Shown here one piece after another: positions 26,876 to 36,273 of a DNA stretch of 64,000 nucleotides; the stretch's first letter is position 1, and every line of letters starts with the position of its first letter. The notes under the pieces are model-generated. The model was given only the letters and a program-made list of their open reading frames with translations. It was not told the DNA's origin and searched no databases. This stretch comes from Oscillospiraceae bacterium (lineage in GTDB: Bacteria; Bacillota; Clostridia; Oscillospirales; Oscillospiraceae). The DNA is taken from NCBI GenBank assembly GCA_017501355.1, contig JAFVXA010000037.1, positions 62,001 to 126,000 of the forward strand. Direction: 5' to 3'. Both the position numbers and the translations under genes were made by a program.

Positions 26876-27976
26876 ATGGTCATCAGTACGCAAAATCTGT
26901 TGATGGCGGTTTCCGCCCTTCTGGTGGCGATGCTGGTCTGCTTCCTGCTTTCGCCGCTGGTCAAGAACTTTGCCTATAAGGTGGGTGCCATTGACGTGCC
27001 GAAGGATGCGCGCCGTATGCACAAGGTACCCATTCCCCGTCTTGGCGGTCTCGCGATCTTTCTGGGCTTCATGGTGAGTACCCTGCTCTTTGTCCCCATG
27101 ACACCCCAGCTGCAGGGCATTTTGCTGGGCTCTGTCATCATCGTGGTGCTGGGTGTGGTGGACGACATCACCCCGCTGCACGCAGGTCTGAAATTCGGCG
27201 TGCAGATCCTTGCGGCGATGATCCCCGTGCTCCACGGTGTGAAGATCTCCGTCCTCTCCAACCCCAATGTTTTCAGTGACAATCCCTGGTGGTTTTTGAA
27301 CGGCTGGGCGATCCCCGTCACGGTCATCTGGATCGTTGCCATCACCAATTCGGTGAATCTGATCGACGGTCTGGACGGTCTTGCGGTGGGCGTCTCCGCC
27401 ATCAGCTCCGCCACCTTCCTCATCATCTCTCTCATTGTGGCAGAGAGTGATATTTCCATGCTCTGCGCCGCCATTCTCGGTGCGTGCATCGGCTTTTTGC
27501 CCTACAACAAAAACCCGGCAAAGATGTTCATGGGCGACACGGGTTCCACATTCCTTGGTTTTATCCTTGCTACCATTTCCGTGCAGGGTATGTTCAAGAT
27601 GTATGCCATCATTTCCTTTGCCGTTCCCTTCCTCATTCTGGGTCTGCCTATTTTCGACACGGCGTTTGCCTTTACCCGCCGCATCGCAAGGGGACAGAAT
27701 CCCATGAAGGCAGACCGCGAGCATGTGCATCACCGTCTGATCGACATGGGTCTCAATCAGAAGCAGGCGGTGGCAACGCTGTATGTGATCTCCACCATTC
27801 TTGGTCTCAGCGCCGTGGTGCTGACCACCAGCGGCGAGATCAAGGCAATGCTGCTGATGGTGGCACTTTGCACCGTGGGGCTTGTGGCATCCCGCGTGGT
27901 GTTCCCCAAGCAGAGCGCGGGGAAGCGGGAAGAACCCGTGGAAAACACGGAAAATACTGACGAAAGCGCGGAATAA
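26876..27976 (+). CDS. tagO: Undecaprenyl-phosphate GlcNAc-1-phosphate transferase family (TagO/WecA/MraY-like)
   Basis: This 366-residue polytopic protein (about eleven helices) belongs to the polyprenyl-phosphate hexose-1-phosphate transferase family. Catalytic landmarks are VVDDITPLHAGLKFG, with the conserved aspartate pair, INLIDGLDGLAVG, MFMGDTGSTFLGF and the HVHH motif in DREHVHHRL. It attaches GlcNAc-phosphate to undecaprenyl phosphate, the first lipid-linked step of teichoic acid or related wall polymer synthesis. The following gene, wecB, makes UDP-ManNAc for the second sugar, which supports this role. The ORF ends 19 bases before the wecB start. Confidence 0.9.
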   Translation: MVISTQNLLMAVSALLVAMLVCFLLSPLVKNFAYKVGAIDVPKDARRMHKVPIPRLGGLAIFLGFMVSTLLFVPMTPQLQGILLGSVIIVVLGVVDDITPLHAGLKFGVQILAAMIPVLHGVKISVLSNPNVFSDNPWWFLNGWAIPVTVIWIVAITNSVNLIDGLDGLAVGVSAISSATFLIISLIVAESDISMLCAAILGACIGFLPYNKNPAKMFMGDTGSTFLGFILATISVQGMFKMYAIISFAVPFLILGLPIFDTAFAFTRRIARGQNPMKADREHVHHRLIDMGLNQKQAVATLYVISTILGLSAVVLTTSGEIKAMLLMVALCTVGLVASRVVFPKQSAGKREEPVENTENTDESAE

Positions 27977-27995
27977 CCGTGCGAAAGGAGCAGTT

Positions 27996-29144
27996 TTGGG
28001 AAAAATTCGAGTAATGAGCGTCTTTGGCACCCGTCCCGAGGCGATCAAGATGGCTCCGCTGGTGAAAGAGCTGCGCAGCCGCGAAGAAATTGAAAGCATT
28101 TGCTGTGTCACCGCCCAGCACCGTGAGATGCTGGACAGTGTCATGGAGGTGTTTGAGCTGACTGCTGACAGGGATCTCGACATCATGTCCCCCCGTCAGA
28201 CGCTTTCTGCTATTACGACCAAGTGCATCAACGGCATGGACGATGTGATCGAGGACATCAAGCCCGATCTCATCCTTGTCCACGGTGATACCACCACCAC
28301 CTTCGCAGGTGCCCTGTCCGCGTTCTACCACAAGGTGCGCGTGGGTCATGTGGAGGCAGGTCTGCGAACTTACGATAAGTACTCCCCCTATCCCGAGGAG
28401 ATGAACCGTAAGCTCGTCACTGCCATTGCAGACCTCTATTTCTGCCCCACGGTGAACAATCGCCGGAATCTTGAGGCAGAGGGCATCCGTGACAACATTT
28501 TCATCACGGGAAACACCGTCATTGATGCCATTCACACCACTGTGAAGGCAGACTATCAGTTCACGACCCCTATTCTCAACGAACTGGACTATGAGAACAG
28601 GAAGATCGTTCTCGTCACCTGCCACCGCCGAGAGAATTACGGCGAGCCCATGCGGGAGATTTTCACGGCGCTGCGCACTCTTGCGGAAAAGCATGAGGAT
28701 GTGGAGCTGGTCTATCCCGTTCACCTCAGCCCTGTGGTGCAGGAGGCAGCGCAGACCTATCTTGGCGGCATGGAGCGCATTCATTTGATCGAGCCCCTCT
28801 CCGCGAACGAAATGCATAACCTCATGGCACGCTGCTACATGGTGATGACCGACAGTGGGGGACTGCAGGAGGAAGCGCCTTCCCTCGGTAAGCCCGTGCT
28901 GGTTCTCCGCAAGGAGACCGAGCGTCCCGAAGCGGTGGAAGCGGGCACGGTGAAGCTCTGCGGCGTGAAGTACGATGATGTGCTTCGCATGGCAGAGGAG
29001 CTGGTGACGGATCGTGCCGCCTATGATGCCATGGCACACGCCGTGAACCCCTACGGTGACGGTCATGCCTGCAAGCGCATTGCCGATGCCATCCTCTGGT
29101 TCTACGGCAAGGGCGACCGCCCCGCGGATTATCTCGCCCGCTGA
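27996..29144 (+). CDS. wecB: UDP-N-acetylglucosamine 2-epimerase, non-hydrolysing
   Basis: The 382-residue enzyme has the signatures VMSVFGTRPEAIKMAPLV at the N-terminus, LVHGDTTTTFAGAL near residue 95, RENYGEPMREIF and the C-terminal TDSGGLQEEAPSLGKPVLVLR. It interconverts UDP-GlcNAc and UDP-ManNAc for wall-polymer linkage units. The start is read as TTG at 27996, since AAAGGAG ends 5 bases upstream; ATG at 28014 is the alternative. It lies in a probable trpS-tagO-wecB-membrane protein operon. Confidence 0.94.
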   Translation: MGKIRVMSVFGTRPEAIKMAPLVKELRSREEIESICCVTAQHREMLDSVMEVFELTADRDLDIMSPRQTLSAITTKCINGMDDVIEDIKPDLILVHGDTTTTFAGALSAFYHKVRVGHVEAGLRTYDKYSPYPEEMNRKLVTAIADLYFCPTVNNRRNLEAEGIRDNIFITGNTVIDAIHTTVKADYQFTTPILNELDYENRKIVLVTCHRRENYGEPMREIFTALRTLAEKHEDVELVYPVHLSPVVQEAAQTYLGGMERIHLIEPLSANEMHNLMARCYMVMTDSGGLQEEAPSLGKPVLVLRKETERPEAVEAGTVKLCGVKYDDVLRMAEELVTDRAAYDAMAHAVNPYGDGHACKRIADAILWFYGKGDRPADYLAR

Positions 29145-29165
29145 GGGCGGAAAGGAGACGGTCAC

Positions 29166-29903
29166 ATGGGAAAGAAGAATACCCCCATCCTTGCAGCGAT
29201 CACCGTGTTGACCGTACTCATTGTGGTGCTGCTGGCACTCAACAGTGTGCGCCGCAGCGCCCACATCCATCTTCCTGAAGCGGATGTGCAGCAGGGGACA
29301 GAAAGCGGCAATATGGATGGCAGTGCCATCCATCAGATCATGGTGAAGCCCGACACGGTGCAGAGTGTAATCGCCACCCTGCAGCGCAGTGATCAGTACA
29401 GCCGCAGCGTCACCGTGGAACAGATCTGGTCGGGGGGCAGCGGCATCAGCAGCTCGGATATCTATGTCATGGGCGGATGGACAAGAGTGGACACCCACGG
29501 TACAGATGGTTCCGTTCGTCACAGTCTGACCGATGGTGAGAAAACCTATATCTGGTACGATGATGAGACCACATATTTTTCGGGTGCCGCAGGGAGCTTC
29601 AGCGCTGACAACGAGCAGAGCATTCCCACCTATGAAGACATTCTCGCCGTGGCACAGGAGGAGATCTTCGCGGCAGATTACCGCAGCTACAGCGGCACGG
29701 ACTGCATCTATGTGGAGACTCGCGTTTCTGCGCAGACGAAGCTTTGCTGGTGGGTCAGTGTGTCCACAGGCTTGCTGACGGCGGCAGAGAAATATGAGGG
29801 TGATCTGCTGGTATATCGCATGAGCGCAGCTGAGAGCAGCGACAGTGTCCTTGCGGACTATTTTGTTCTGCCCGACGGAACGGCGCTGCATCAGGGATCA
29901 TAA
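29166..29903 (+). CDS. Hypothetical membrane-anchored extracytoplasmic protein
   Basis: The 245-residue product has a short basic N-terminus, one membrane helix (about residues 7-27) and an extracellular domain of about 215 residues. That domain contains tryptophan/tyrosine-rich strands (EQIWSGGSGISSSD, TYIWYDDETTYFSG). It recalls the general look of outer lipoprotein-sorting or MucB-type sensor domains, but I cannot name a family. It follows wecB by 21 bases with GGAAAGGAG upstream, so it belongs to the wall-polymer operon and may monitor or assist envelope assembly. A long terminator lies 45 bases later. Confidence 0.65.
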   Translation: MGKKNTPILAAITVLTVLIVVLLALNSVRRSAHIHLPEADVQQGTESGNMDGSAIHQIMVKPDTVQSVIATLQRSDQYSRSVTVEQIWSGGSGISSSDIYVMGGWTRVDTHGTDGSVRHSLTDGEKTYIWYDDETTYFSGAAGSFSADNEQSIPTYEDILAVAQEEIFAADYRSYSGTDCIYVETRVSAQTKLCWWVSVSTGLLTAAEKYEGDLLVYRMSAAESSDSVLADYFVLPDGTALHQGS

Positions 29904-29947
29904 ATACAAAAGACCTGCAGGCGGGAACGGAACGTGACCGCGGCTTT

Positions 29948-29995
29948 CGGGATGCACACATTCGCCGCAGCGAATGTGTGCATCCCGTCTTTTTT
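29948..29995 (+). terminator. Long terminator after the tagO-wecB operon
   Basis: A perfect 18-bp stem (29948-29965 with 29970-29987) with a CGCA loop is followed by TCTTTTTTG. Confidence 0.92.
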
Positions 29996-30091
29996 GAATG
30001 AGGAAGCTGTGCATCGCCGTGCCTGTCCGCTTGCTTTTTCTGAGAAGGGGGACAGCATTGCCTTTATCAATGTTTTATCGGAAACAGCTGT

Positions 30092-30121
30092 TGGACAAAG
30101 GTGGTGGTGTTTTTTATAATG
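30092..30121 (+). promoter_or_regulatory. Promoter-like sequence before the DUF401-like remnant
   Basis: TTGGAC and a perfect TATAAT are separated by 18 bases, ending near 30121. It may be a surviving promoter of the decayed gene. Nothing else recognisable lies in 29996-30122. Confidence 0.45.
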
Positions 30122-30122
30122 G

Positions 30123-30747
30123 ATGTATCAACGACATTTTAAGAAGGGAGGGGATGAGAGGGAGCAGATCCGTCTTGCACAGGCGGATTTGGACGGGCTT
30201 TTCCATAATCGGCGGGTCAATGCGGCGGTAGCGCCCATGTTCATCGGTCTCATGCCCTCAGCGGGAGCCATGCTCCTTTGTGGTGAGATCGTTCGCGAGG
30301 CAACGGATAGCTATCTGGAGCGGAAGGATCAGGCGGTGCTCACCAGTTGGTTCCGCCATATTCCGGAGAGTACGCTTCCCACCTATGCGGGTGTCCTGCT
30401 CATGGCGCAGCTTTCCAAAGTGCCCATGGGGGAATACCTGCTGGGCATGATCGTGCCGAATATCACGATGATCGCCCTTGGCTGGTTCTTTTTCCTGCGA
30501 AAGCTGCCAAAAGACCCGGGCACACCCCCAAGCAGCAAGCGCGTGCGGGATGCCGCTGATGGTGCTGCTGATGTGTACGGTGCATGCCTCCATGCAGCTC
30601 TCGCCCACCCATGTCTGCCTGCCTGTGGCGGCAGAGGATTTTCAGGTGACGCTGGGGCAGCTGATCCGAAAGACCGCGCCACTGTCGCTGTTCTTCCTCG
30701 CGCTGATGCTGCTGTACTATCATCTTCTGCTGTTCCTTGTGGGCTGA
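30123..30747 (+). pseudogene. Decayed DUF401-like permease
   Basis: Two frames together resemble the middle and C-terminal parts of a DUF401 membrane protein. Frame one (from about 30160) reads LFHNRRVNAAVAPMFIGLMPSAGAMLL, then WFRHIPESTLPTYAGVLL, to about 30540. The continuation in a different frame reads SMQLSPTHVCLPVAAEDFQV and a last hydrophobic helix to 30747. After the switch the first frame turns into an alanine/arginine-rich nonsense tail. The N-terminal helices expected of this roughly 400-residue family are missing, and part of the middle seems deleted. A truncation plus at least one frameshift explains this. The family call is by resemblance only. Confidence 0.6.
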
Positions 30748-30767
30748 AAAGATCAAACGAAGCTGCA

Positions 30768-30797
30768 AAATCCCGTGACTTTGGTCGCGGGATTTTT
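30768..30797 (+). terminator. Terminator before the ABC-F gene
   Basis: A 12-bp stem with one G-T pair (30768-30779 with 30784-30795) and a TTTG loop is followed by TTCC, with TTTTT at the stem end. Confidence 0.8.
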
Positions 30798-30820
30798 CCT
30801 GCTGGAAAGATGCAGCTGCC

Positions 30821-30831
30821 TGTGATATAAT
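30821..30831 (+). promoter_or_regulatory. Extended -10 promoter for the ABC-F gene
   Basis: A perfect TATAAT (30826-30831) is preceded by TGA, an extended -10. The -35 (TGGAAA at 30803) is weak. Confidence 0.6.
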
Positions 30832-30862
30832 AACAAAGATACCCAATGAGGAGGAATGAGAT

Positions 30863-32638
<1,776 letters not shown>

Positions 32639-32644
32639 AATAAG

Positions 32645-32677
32645 ACGCACTGCGACAAGCATCGCAGTGCGTTTTTT
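32645..32677 (+). terminator. Terminator after the ABC-F gene
   Basis: A 10-bp stem (32645-32654 with 32663-32672) is followed by TTTTTG. It also lies just past the end of the convergent small-protein cassette. Confidence 0.85.
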
Positions 32678-32682
32678 GCGTC

Positions 32683-33048
32683 TTACAGGATCAGCAGCAG
32701 TCCGAGGGCGATGAGGAGTTCGTCGTCCGCTTTCTCTTCCAGAAGAAAAAACAGCAGGATCAGCAGCATCAGATCCCCCGTGTCCACGTCCTCCAAATGG
32801 AAGCGGGCAAGGAGCCGCCGCAGCATACTTTCGTCCTTTTTCCGTCCCTCGCCGCTGCCGCCGAGCCCCAGTAGATTCTGGATGCGATCCATGGGAGACG
32901 CGCCGCCGGAAGGAGGATCGCTGCCCATTGAAAACCCTTGGGGCTGTGTGGTTTTGCTATGACTTGCATTGTTTTGCGGCGGGGGCGGTGTGCCTGCACC
33001 CACGTGGACATAGGGGGTATCTTCGGGTGAAAGATATCGGTTATACAT
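32683..33048 (-). CDS. Small unknown protein with hydrophobic C-terminus (third gene of cassette)
   Basis: The 121-residue product has a low-complexity Gly/Pro/Ser-rich first half (a run of four prolines after VGAGT) and a helical middle (MLRRLLARFHLEDVD). It ends in a very hydrophobic stretch (TGDLMLLILLFFLLEE, then a second leucine-rich segment after the acidic KADDE). Such acid-interrupted leucine tails occur in small clostridial proteins of unknown function. I recognise no domain. GGAGG lies before the ATG. It begins 3 bases after the second gene of the cassette ends, so the genes are cotranscribed. Opposite in direction to nth and rarA. Confidence 0.65.
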   Translation of the reverse strand: MYNRYLSPEDTPYVHVGAGTPPPPQNNASHSKTTQPQGFSMGSDPPSGGASPMDRIQNLLGLGGSGEGRKKDESMLRRLLARFHLEDVDTGDLMLLILLFFLLEEKADDELLIALGLLLIL

Positions 33049-33051
33049 CCG

Positions 33052-33426
33052 TCAGTCCTCCGCTCCGGAAAAGAAGTATTTGCCCATGCGGATGAGCTTG
33101 GCGATCTGAATGGCGCGCCCGACCTTTTCCTGTTTTTCCTCTTTGAGGTAGGGGCGCAGTGCCAGCAGGAGCGCCGCGGCGTTGCTCTGCTGGGGAGACT
33201 GCATTTCCTTCAGCAGGGGTACAAAGCGATGCAGCATGGCAGGGTCAAAGCCGTCAAAGCCGGGTGAGGCTTTCTGCGGTTCCGGTGGTGGGGGAGGTGG
33301 CGGTACGGCGGACTTTGCTGTGTTGTTTTCTCCGGACAGACTTTGGGCAAGCTGCATGATCTGCGCCATGCTGTCCGGATTCCCCAGTATCGCGTTGAGC
33401 TTGTCGTCAAAGTCTGACACGGTCAT
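33052..33426 (-). CDS. Small unknown protein with polyproline linker (second gene of cassette)
   Basis: The 124-residue product has an N-terminal helical part (MTVSDFDDKLNAILGNPDSM), a run of seven prolines in the middle, and a C-terminal helical part (LRPYLKEEKQEKVGRAIQIAKLIRMGKYF). The last part is reminiscent of small clostridial hypothetical proteins. No catalytic residues or membrane helices are obvious. AGGAGGT lies right before the ATG. It lies 15 bases after the first gene of the cassette. I cannot assign a function. Confidence 0.7.
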   Translation of the reverse strand: MTVSDFDDKLNAILGNPDSMAQIMQLAQSLSGENNTAKSAVPPPPPPPEPQKASPGFDGFDPAMLHRFVPLLKEMQSPQQSNAAALLLALRPYLKEEKQEKVGRAIQIAKLIRMGKYFFSGAED

Positions 33427-33441
33427 ACCTCCTGTTTTGCC

Positions 33442-33699
33442 TTACATCCCCATGCTGCGGCGGATGCGCTCTGCGAGAGCCGCTCCTTCTGCGCTTGCCA
33501 TCAGATTCTGCACCATCTGTGCCATCTGGGCAGTGTCGCCCCGGGCGGCTGCGCCTGCTGCGTTTTTCAGCGCTGCGCCGTTGTCCCCCTGCGTCAGCAT
33601 CTGCATCAGCCGCATCCCGTCGGGGGAGTGCATGAGCTGCTGCAGCGCCCCGCGGTCATTTTTCAGCCGCTCCATGATCTCCTGTGCCGAAAGATCCAT
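33442..33699 (-). CDS. Small unknown helical protein (first gene of cassette)
   Basis: The 85-residue, mostly helical, methionine-rich product contains QQLMHSPDGMRLMQMLTQG and repeated AAxA stretches. No cysteine, signal peptide or membrane segment is seen. AGGAGG precedes the ATG by 7 bases. It is the promoter-proximal gene of a three-gene minus-strand unit divergent from nth. The HSPDGMRLMQML segment is loosely similar to MQSPQQSNAAALLLAL in the next gene, hinting at a shared helical repeat. Function unknown. Confidence 0.7.
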   Translation of the reverse strand: MDLSAQEIMERLKNDRGALQQLMHSPDGMRLMQMLTQGDNGAALKNAAGAAARGDTAQMAQMVQNLMASAEGAALAERIRRSMGM

Positions 33700-33854
33700 G
33701 ATGAATCCCTCCTTGCGTTTTATGTTCAGACCAGTATATGTGCAGCCGTAGGGAAAAGTGCCCCTGGAAAAGATTTCTCCTCTGCGACAGTGGAAATCAG
33801 CGCCGTAATATGCTATGATAAATAGAACGATTATTGATAAAGGAGGGCGAGGGA

Positions 33855-34484
33855 ATGAAGCAGGCAGCGCAAATCAGAGAGATCATTGAAGTTTTGAAAG
33901 GGCTTTATCCGGATGCCCTTTGCTCTTTGCAATACGAAAAGGATTATGAACTGCTCTTCGCGGTGCGCCTTTCTGCCCAGTGTACGGATGCACGGGTGAA
34001 CATGGTGACTCCCGCCCTCTTTGCACGCTTCCCGACCCTGCAAAGCTTTGCGGAGGCTGACCCTAAGGATGTGGGGGAATATATCCATTCCTGCGGCTTT
34101 TATAACAGTAAGTCCAAGGACCTTGTGGAATGTGCCAAGCAGCTCATGGAAAAGCACGGCGGCAAAGTCCCCGGCACCATGGAGGAGCTGACCGCGCTGC
34201 CCGGCATTGGGCGCAAGACGGCGAACCTTATCCTTGGCGACATTTACGGTGAGCCCTCCTATGTCTGCGATACCCATTGCATCCGCATCACGGGTCGCCT
34301 TGGCATCACCGATGGCAGCAAAGACCCCTTGCAGGTGGAGCGTCAGCTTCGTGTGGCGCTGCCGCCGGAGGAGAGCGGTGATTTCTGCCACCGCATGGTA
34401 CTGTTCGGACGAGACATCTGCACGGCGAGAAGCCCCAAGTGTGCTGAATGTCCGCTGTGGGAGCTGTGTGACGGCAAGCAGTGA
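33855..34484 (+). CDS. nth: Endonuclease III
   Basis: The 209-residue enzyme is the family's usual size. It has the helix-hairpin-helix LPGIGRKTAN with the catalytic Lys121, an active-site Asp139 in VCDTHC, and a C-terminal 4Fe-4S loop with Cys189, Cys196, Cys199 and Cys205 (C-x6-C-x2-C-x5-C). It removes oxidised pyrimidines and nicks abasic sites in base-excision repair. AAAGGAGGG precedes ATG 33855; an earlier in-frame ATG has no good site. rarA follows 14 bases later, so the two form a DNA-repair pair. Confidence 0.96.
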   Translation: MKQAAQIREIIEVLKGLYPDALCSLQYEKDYELLFAVRLSAQCTDARVNMVTPALFARFPTLQSFAEADPKDVGEYIHSCGFYNSKSKDLVECAKQLMEKHGGKVPGTMEELTALPGIGRKTANLILGDIYGEPSYVCDTHCIRITGRLGITDGSKDPLQVERQLRVALPPEESGDFCHRMVLFGRDICTARSPKCAECPLWELCDGKQ

Positions 34485-34498
34485 GAGGAGGGAGAAGC

Positions 34499-35770
34499 AT
34501 GGATAAGCCACTGGCGGACGAAATTCGCCCCAAAACACTGGACGAAGTGGTGGGTCAGCGCCATCTGCTGGCGCAGGGCAGTGTGCTGCGCCGCATCATT
34601 GAAGGCGGCGTGAACGCCAATCTGATTTTCTACGGTCCCTCGGGTACCGGCAAGACCACGGTTGCGAACCTCATTGCGGAAAAGACCAACCGTCGGCTCT
34701 ATCGACTCAACGCCACCACGGCATCGCTGCAGGACATCAAGGACATCATTGCGGATGTGGGTACGCTCATGGCACCCGGCGGCGTACTGCTGTACCTCGA
34801 TGAGATTCAGTATTTCAACAAAAAGCAGCAGCAAAGCCTGCTGGAATTTATGGAGAACGGCTCCATCACCCTCATTGCCTCCACCACGGAGAACCCCTAT
34901 TTCTATGTGTATGGCGCGCTCCTCAGCCGCAGTACGGTGTTTGAGTTCAAGCCTGTCCCGGCAGAGGAAGCGGAAAAAGCGGTGCTGCGCGGCTTTGAGA
35001 TCCTCCGCGGCAGAAGCGAGCAGCCCCTGAGTTGGGAGGAGGGTGTTCCTCTGCAGATCGCCCGCGCCTGCGGCGGCGATGTCCGTAAGGCGATCAACGC
35101 CGTGGAGCTGCTGGCACGTTCGGCAAAAACGGTGGATGGGGCGCTGCACATCAGCGCGGAGGATGCCCTGCAGGTTGCCCAGCGCAGCGCCATGCGCTAT
35201 GACCGGGATGGTGATGCCCATTTTGATCTGCTCTCGGCGCTGCAGAAGTCCATTCGTGGCTCTGATCCCGATGCGGCGGTCTATTACCTCGGTCGTTTGC
35301 TGGAGGCGGGGGATCTGCTGTCCCCCTGTCGGCGCTTGCTGGTGATTGCGGCGGAGGATATCGGGCTTGCCTATCCTCAGGCGATCGTGGTGACAAAGGC
35401 GTGCGTGGATTCGGCTTTGCAGCTGGGACTTCCCGAAGCGCAGCTGCCCCTCGCGCAGGCGGCGATTCTGCTGGCAACTGCCCCCAAGTCCAACTCTGCC
35501 CATGATGCCATCATTGCCGCCCGTGCAGACATCCGCGCGGGAAAGACAGGGGATATCCCGCGGCATCTGCAAAACGTCCATGCGGACTCTGCGGGGGTGG
35601 AGAAGGGTCCCGGTTACAAGTACCCCCATGCCTTCCCCGATCACTACACGCCCCAGCAGTACCTGCCGGATTCCCTCCGGGGTACGCAGTACTATGAGTA
35701 CGGTCCCAACAAGACCGAGCAGACGGCGAAGGCATACTGGGATGCCATCAAGGGGAAATACAAAAAATAA
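34499..35770 (+). CDS. rarA: Replication-associated recombination protein A (MgsA/RarA)
   Basis: The 423-residue AAA+ ATPase starts MDKPLADEIRPKTLDEVVGQ, typical of the family. It has Walker A (YGPSGTGKTT) near residue 45 and Walker B (LYLDEI). The C-terminal MgsA domain (DSALQLGLPEAQLPLAQAAI) follows. It acts at stalled replication forks together with single-strand binding protein. AGGAGGGAG lies just upstream of the ATG. It probably forms an operon with nth. Confidence 0.95.
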   Translation: MDKPLADEIRPKTLDEVVGQRHLLAQGSVLRRIIEGGVNANLIFYGPSGTGKTTVANLIAEKTNRRLYRLNATTASLQDIKDIIADVGTLMAPGGVLLYLDEIQYFNKKQQQSLLEFMENGSITLIASTTENPYFYVYGALLSRSTVFEFKPVPAEEAEKAVLRGFEILRGRSEQPLSWEEGVPLQIARACGGDVRKAINAVELLARSAKTVDGALHISAEDALQVAQRSAMRYDRDGDAHFDLLSALQKSIRGSDPDAAVYYLGRLLEAGDLLSPCRRLLVIAAEDIGLAYPQAIVVTKACVDSALQLGLPEAQLPLAQAAILLATAPKSNSAHDAIIAARADIRAGKTGDIPRHLQNVHADSAGVEKGPGYKYPHAFPDHYTPQQYLPDSLRGTQYYEYGPNKTEQTAKAYWDAIKGKYKK

Positions 35771-35857
35771 GCGCTTTTTCGGAAATGTCGATGGAAATCG
35801 AAAGGAAACTGTGCTAAAATCAAACGCAGATTTTCCTGTGGAAAGGATACGAAACGG

Positions 35858-36049
35858 ATGGAACTGAAGCTGCATGACCGCGCGGAATTGAAAAAGCAGC
35901 ATCCCTGCGGGGCAAAGACGGTGGAGATCACCCGGATCGGTATGGATATCAAGTTCCGCTGCGAGGGCTGCGGGCGGGAGATCATGCTCCCCCGTGCCAA
36001 GGCGGAAAAATGTATTCGCAAACTGCTCAGCGGGGAGGGATCGAATTGA
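35858..36049 (+). CDS. DUF951 family small protein
   Basis: The 63-residue product has three conserved cysteines (Cys17, Cys35, Cys38) in HPCGAK and RCEGCGR, with the LHDRAELKKQHPCG opening of DUF951. The pattern suggests a small zinc-binding or nucleic-acid-binding protein. Function is not established. In clostridia it commonly precedes small envelope or GTPase genes. The next tiny gene starts at TTG within its stop codon (TTGA). A TAAAAT -10-like element lies about 45 bases upstream. Confidence 0.9.
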   Translation: MELKLHDRAELKKQHPCGAKTVEITRIGMDIKFRCEGCGREIMLPRAKAEKCIRKLLSGEGSN

Positions 36050-36144
36050 AAAGAAGTGCAAGACAGAAGCTGGTTGCCGCCATGGCGGGGCTGCTGGTGG
36101 TCGTGATGGTGGCATCGCTGATCCTGCCATATCTGTTTATCTGA
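36046..36144 (+). CDS. Tiny single-pass membrane protein (Prli42/DUF4044-like)
   Basis: The 32-residue ORF starts at a TTG that overlaps the DUF951 stop codon (TTGA) and is preceded by GGGGAGGGA. It encodes a basic N-terminus (MKRSARQKL) and one membrane helix ending in LILPYLFI. Size and layout are like the small protein Prli42 of the DUF4044 group, which anchors the stressosome in Listeria. The resemblance is only in architecture and length, so the assignment is tentative. The coupling to DUF951 and the terminator directly after support that it is real. Confidence 0.55.
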   Translation: MKRSARQKLVAAMAGLLVVVMVASLILPYLFI

Positions 36145-36151
36145 AGCGCAA

Positions 36152-36192
36152 AGGAGCGTTGCAGAACGAAAGTTCTGTGACGCTCCTCTTTT
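36152..36192 (+). terminator. Terminator after the DUF951 operon
   Basis: A long interrupted inverted repeat (AGGAGCGT..CAGAAC with GTTCTG..ACGCTCCT) is followed by a run of eight T with one C. Confidence 0.9.
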
Positions 36193-36207
36193 TTTGTCTG
36201 CCCGCCT

Positions 36208-36240
36208 TTGACAGGATTTGCTCCCTGTCTGTCTTATACT
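36208..36240 (+). promoter_or_regulatory. spoIIG-type promoter with 21-base spacer
   Basis: A perfect TTGACA (36208-36213) and TATACT (36235-36240) are separated by 21 bases instead of 17. On the opposite strand TGTCAAA overlaps the -35, one mismatch from the Spo0A box TGTCGAA. The Bacillus spoIIG promoter is known for a similarly long spacer and Spo0A activation. Confidence 0.65.
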
Positions 36241-36273
36241 GATGGCATGGTCAGAAGGGGGGAGCGTGCTGTG

